Source: Flavobacterium terrae (GTDB taxonomy: Bacteria; Bacteroidota; Bacteroidia; Flavobacteriales; Flavobacteriaceae). Taken from it: a DNA stretch of 64,000 nucleotides. Below the pieces are notes generated by a model, which worked only from the letters and a program-made list of their open reading frames with translations, searched no databases and was not told the origin of the DNA. Location: NCBI RefSeq assembly GCF_900142035.1, contig NZ_FQZI01000002.1, positions 310,001-374,000 of the forward strand, in the 5' to 3' direction. Position 1 is the stretch's first letter, and each line of letters begins with the position of its first letter. The position numbers were made by a program, and so were the translations under genes. Shown in pieces: positions 61,951 through 64,000 of the stretch.

Positions 61951-62913
61951 ATGACAACTAACAAAAAAGACAAACCCATGTTGCAAGATGAGGTTAAAAA
62001 TTTAAAACCTATCAAAGCAAAAAGAAAAATTGAGTTCGATGAAGATGGAAAACAGCGAATTGAAGCTATTGGTGTAAAATCATTAGAAAAAGGAGCTAGA
62101 GGTTTAATGGAACAAACACCATTTTGTCCTGACCACTTAGATCAAGATTTCAATCCAAAAGTGGATAAAGCGGGAGCTAAAACTCCAATTTTCATTGACA
62201 GAACTACATTTATGCAACCAGAAGGAAGCAGAACCATTTTTGGAGCAGATAACAGAACTGTATATAATTCAACAGCCTACCCTTGGGGATGTGTAGGTAG
62301 AGTTGAAACTGCTCTAGGAATAGGAAGTGGCGCCATGATTGGACCAAGACATATATTAACTTGTGCGCATGTTATCGATTTTAAAAGCGATGGATCAACA
62401 GGTTGGGTAAAATTTTCTCCTATGTACTACAATGGACCAAATCCAACTTTTGGTACTGCAAATGGTATCAAAACTTACTATAAGTATAAAGTTAAAGGAT
62501 CTGACGGTATAAACTCTACAGAAGCGCAGTACGATTATGTTGTAGTTGTGTTAGATAGAAATATTGGAAATCAAACAGGTTGGTTTGGTGCAAAAGCTTA
62601 CACAGATTCTTGGGATGGCTTAGCTTCATGGACTCATGCAGGATATCCAATGGATAAGACTGGTGCTCAAAGACCAACATATCAAAACAATATTGCTTTA
62701 GATGGAGATGCATTAACAACAGATGCTCATGAAGCAATTTATCACCAAGGTGACATATGGCCGGGACAAAGCGGTGGACCATTTTGGGGATATTGGTCGG
62801 GAACACCTTATGTAGTAGCTGTACAAAGCTGGCAAAACGCATCTAAAAATGGAGCCAGTGGCGGATCTGACTTACTAGACTTAGTAAATAAGGCTAGGAC
62901 TGAATATCCTTAA
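61951..62913 (+). CDS. Trypsin-like serine protease, cytoplasmic
   Basis: 320 residues without a signal peptide. Chymotrypsin-fold triad: His140 in ILTCAHVID, Asp195 in QYDYVVVVL and Ser274 in GQSGGPFWG; TGASGG-like SGGSDLL follows at the C-terminus. A ~105-residue N-terminal region (Lys/Glu-rich, then PFCPDHLDQDFNP) precedes the protease and may be an inhibitory pro-region. Resembles the glutamyl-endopeptidase/V8-like group. Location next to a caspase-like gene suggests a proteolytic cascade, with the caspase activating this zymogen or vice versa (inference). Confidence 0.88.
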   Translation: MTTNKKDKPMLQDEVKNLKPIKAKRKIEFDEDGKQRIEAIGVKSLEKGARGLMEQTPFCPDHLDQDFNPKVDKAGAKTPIFIDRTTFMQPEGSRTIFGADNRTVYNSTAYPWGCVGRVETALGIGSGAMIGPRHILTCAHVIDFKSDGSTGWVKFSPMYYNGPNPTFGTANGIKTYYKYKVKGSDGINSTEAQYDYVVVVLDRNIGNQTGWFGAKAYTDSWDGLASWTHAGYPMDKTGAQRPTYQNNIALDGDALTTDAHEAIYHQGDIWPGQSGGPFWGYWSGTPYVVAVQSWQNASKNGASGGSDLLDLVNKARTEYP

Positions 62914-62923
62914 TTAAATCAAA

Positions 62924-63277
62924 ATGGAAAATGATAAGACAATTGAAGAAATCTTCAAAGATGTCACAGATATTAATAGACTTCAGTATCTAAAAGAAAA
63001 ACTTGGTCAAGTTAAAAAAGATAAAAATGGAGCTTCAAACATTTACCCTTCTTCAAAATTCGCCAAATATTTAGAGCACAAGGATAACTATTTAAATCTA
63101 TCCAATAAACTAAATACTTTAAAGGAGAAAGTTGAAAATGGAGAGATAGATGCAATGACTGAGATGAACTTTTCTGGTGCATCTCATATCAAAAAAGTTG
63201 AAAATGCTCTTAAACTATGGTCAACAATTGGATATAAAAATGAAGTCGAGAAAATAATATCTGAAAGTTTAAAATAA
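62924..63277 (+). CDS. Small helical protein of unknown function in the protease cluster
   Basis: 117 residues, mostly helix, no signal peptide. Residues ~41-75 (YPSSKFAKYLEHKDNYLNLS...LNTLKEKVENG) show clear likeness to a stretch of the next gene product (FPSPQYVKYLEYEALYYEA...LTDLQKRV), with shared P-S, KYLE, Tyr and the L-K/Q-x-K/R-V ending. It may be a short paralogue, regulator or substrate of the larger protein. Starts 11 bases after the trypsin stop, so cotranscribed. No family recognised. Confidence 0.7.
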   Translation: MENDKTIEEIFKDVTDINRLQYLKEKLGQVKKDKNGASNIYPSSKFAKYLEHKDNYLNLSNKLNTLKEKVENGEIDAMTEMNFSGASHIKKVENALKLWSTIGYKNEVEKIISESLK

Positions 63278-63294
63278 ATAAAATAAGGCGTATA

Positions 63295-63320
63295 CCGAAA
63301 AGCCTTAAAAAGAGTAGGAA
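63295..63320 (+). repeat. Intergenic element, copy 2, before the last gene
   Basis: CCGAAAAGCCTTAAAAAGAG continued by TAGGAA, 22 bases before ATG 63342. Compared with copy 1 at 61907-61931 it has one substitution and one inserted A. Here AAGGC just upstream (63286-63290) can pair with GCCTT (63302-63306) to form a small hairpin, which copy 1 supports less well. Confidence 0.75.
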
Positions 63321-63341
63321 CAAACTAAAAAAAATAATATT

Positions 63342-64000
63342 ATGCCAAATTTCACACCAATGCCTGATGAAAAAGATTTTTTAAATTATCTATTAGGCGA
63401 TGTTTTTAAAAAAATGACTAACGGCGGAGACGCTAAAATGTTAGGCCCAAACAACTTTATTGCTTGGGAACCTGTACCTGTAGTCATGGACCCAGAAGCT
63501 TTTGATTATGCTTTAAAAGGTTTTTTTGGAGCTACTCCAAAATTAGAAAACATGTCAGACGAAGAATATGAAGATGCAAGAAGCTCAAAAAAATACAGCA
63601 AATTTGCTTATGCAGAAGAATTTGCTAGAATAGCAGATCAAATTCCAAGTATGATTCCAGAAATAGATCCAGCTTCTGGAGCTAGAAAGTTCACAATTTT
63701 TAGCCCGCATCCTGATCATACAAAATCAAACGTATATAGTGATGTATTGGATTACTGTGTGGTTAAAAATTCAAAAATTGACCCTAAAGTTGAAAAGAAA
63801 TTAGAAACTTTAAGAAAACAAATTGTTACTATTAAAAAGTTGGCAAACCCTGATTTTGATGAATCTGTTGTTGAACACCCAGAAGATAATCCAAAATTCA
63901 TCTATCAATCTTTTCCATCTCCACAGTATGTAAAGTATTTAGAATATGAAGCACTTTACTATGAAGCAGAAGACAAATTAACAGATCTTCAAAAAAGAGT
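63342..64000 (+). CDS. Large protein of unknown function, cut by the window edge
   Basis: The open frame from ATG 63342 (MPNFTPMPDEKDFLNYLLG) runs to base 64000 with about 219 codons and no stop. It is acidic and helix-rich, with no signal peptide and no catalytic motif that I recognise. Its visible C-terminal part (YQSFPSPQYVKYLEYEALYYEAEDK) resembles the small protein encoded just upstream, and both genes belong to the same unit as the caspase-like and trypsin-like proteases. Possibly the effector or substrate of those proteases. Identity open. Confidence 0.7.
   Translation, partial: MPNFTPMPDEKDFLNYLLGDVFKKMTNGGDAKMLGPNNFIAWEPVPVVMDPEAFDYALKGFFGATPKLENMSDEEYEDARSSKKYSKFAYAEEFARIADQIPSMIPEIDPASGARKFTIFSPHPDHTKSNVYSDVLDYCVVKNSKIDPKVEKKLETLRKQIVTIKKLANPDFDESVVEHPEDNPKFIYQSFPSPQYVKYLEYEALYYEAEDKLTDLQKR

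Noticed and set aside
62516-62842. 108-codon minus-strand frame inside the trypsin-like gene
   Set aside because: Antisense to the protease catalytic domain with Asp and Ser motifs.

Overview
The window is AT-rich chromosomal DNA from a member of the Bacteroidota, most likely a Flavobacterium. Reasons: a complete-looking flexirubin (aryl polyene plus dialkylresorcinol) pigment cluster with DarA and DarB; a tyrosine ammonia-lyase that I recognise as close to the Flavobacterium johnsoniae enzyme; the parA-parB-DUF5683-dapB-lepB-wbqC gene order; and TAnnTTTG-type -7 promoter boxes. No rRNA, tRNA or CRISPR array was seen, and no stretch over 300 bases lacks a gene.

Region 1 (1-27.4 kb) is the flexirubin cluster. 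About 26 kb of tightly packed minus-strand genes begin with tyrosine ammonia-lyase at 26.05 kb and run off the left edge at a FAD desaturase-like gene. TAL makes 4-coumarate. Ketosynthases, a ketosynthase-like partner without catalytic residues, two acyl carrier proteins, FabG and several hotdog proteins build the aryl polyene chain. DarB and DarA build the dialkylresorcinol. A BtrH_N-domain protein, an LpxL-like acyltransferase and an MMPL-PlsC fusion are candidates for ester formation and lipid attachment. An ABC exporter, MMPL domain and LolA-like carrier probably move the product to the outer membrane. A divergent FAD halogenase-like gene sits next to TAL. A four-helix-bundle gene and a WG-repeat gene appear as extra passengers.

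Region 2 (27.4-35.2 kb) holds two secreted proteins of unknown function, uridine kinase, an FtsB/DivIC-like septum protein and the two methylmalonyl-CoA mutase subunits. A roughly 95-bp hairpin-forming repeat lies between udk and the septum gene.

Region 3 (35.2-37.4 kb) is a compact restriction-modification island: a perfect 22-bp palindrome, an XRE controller-like regulator, a cytosine-5 methyltransferase and a probable restriction endonuclease, bounded by terminators.

Region 4 (37.4-60.8 kb) is core chromosome: nucleosidase-like, phytanoyl-CoA dioxygenase-like, aminotransferase, parA/parB, dapB, an enlarged signal peptidase I, wbqC, EEP phosphatase, two rhomboids, mutL, ribH, a TPR protein, recF, a rhodanese-thioredoxin lipoprotein, DUF2461, murB, phosphodiester glycosidase, a PaiB-like protein, a glycosyltransferase, an ECF-type sigma factor and an MFS transporter.

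Region 5 (60.8-64 kb, cut by the right edge) is the most unusual part: a caspase-like protease, a cytoplasmic trypsin-like protease, a small helical protein and the start of a larger protein that shares a helical motif with the small one. A near-identical 25-26 base element precedes two of these genes. This resembles a protease-based conflict or signalling module, and I do not recognise the downstream components.
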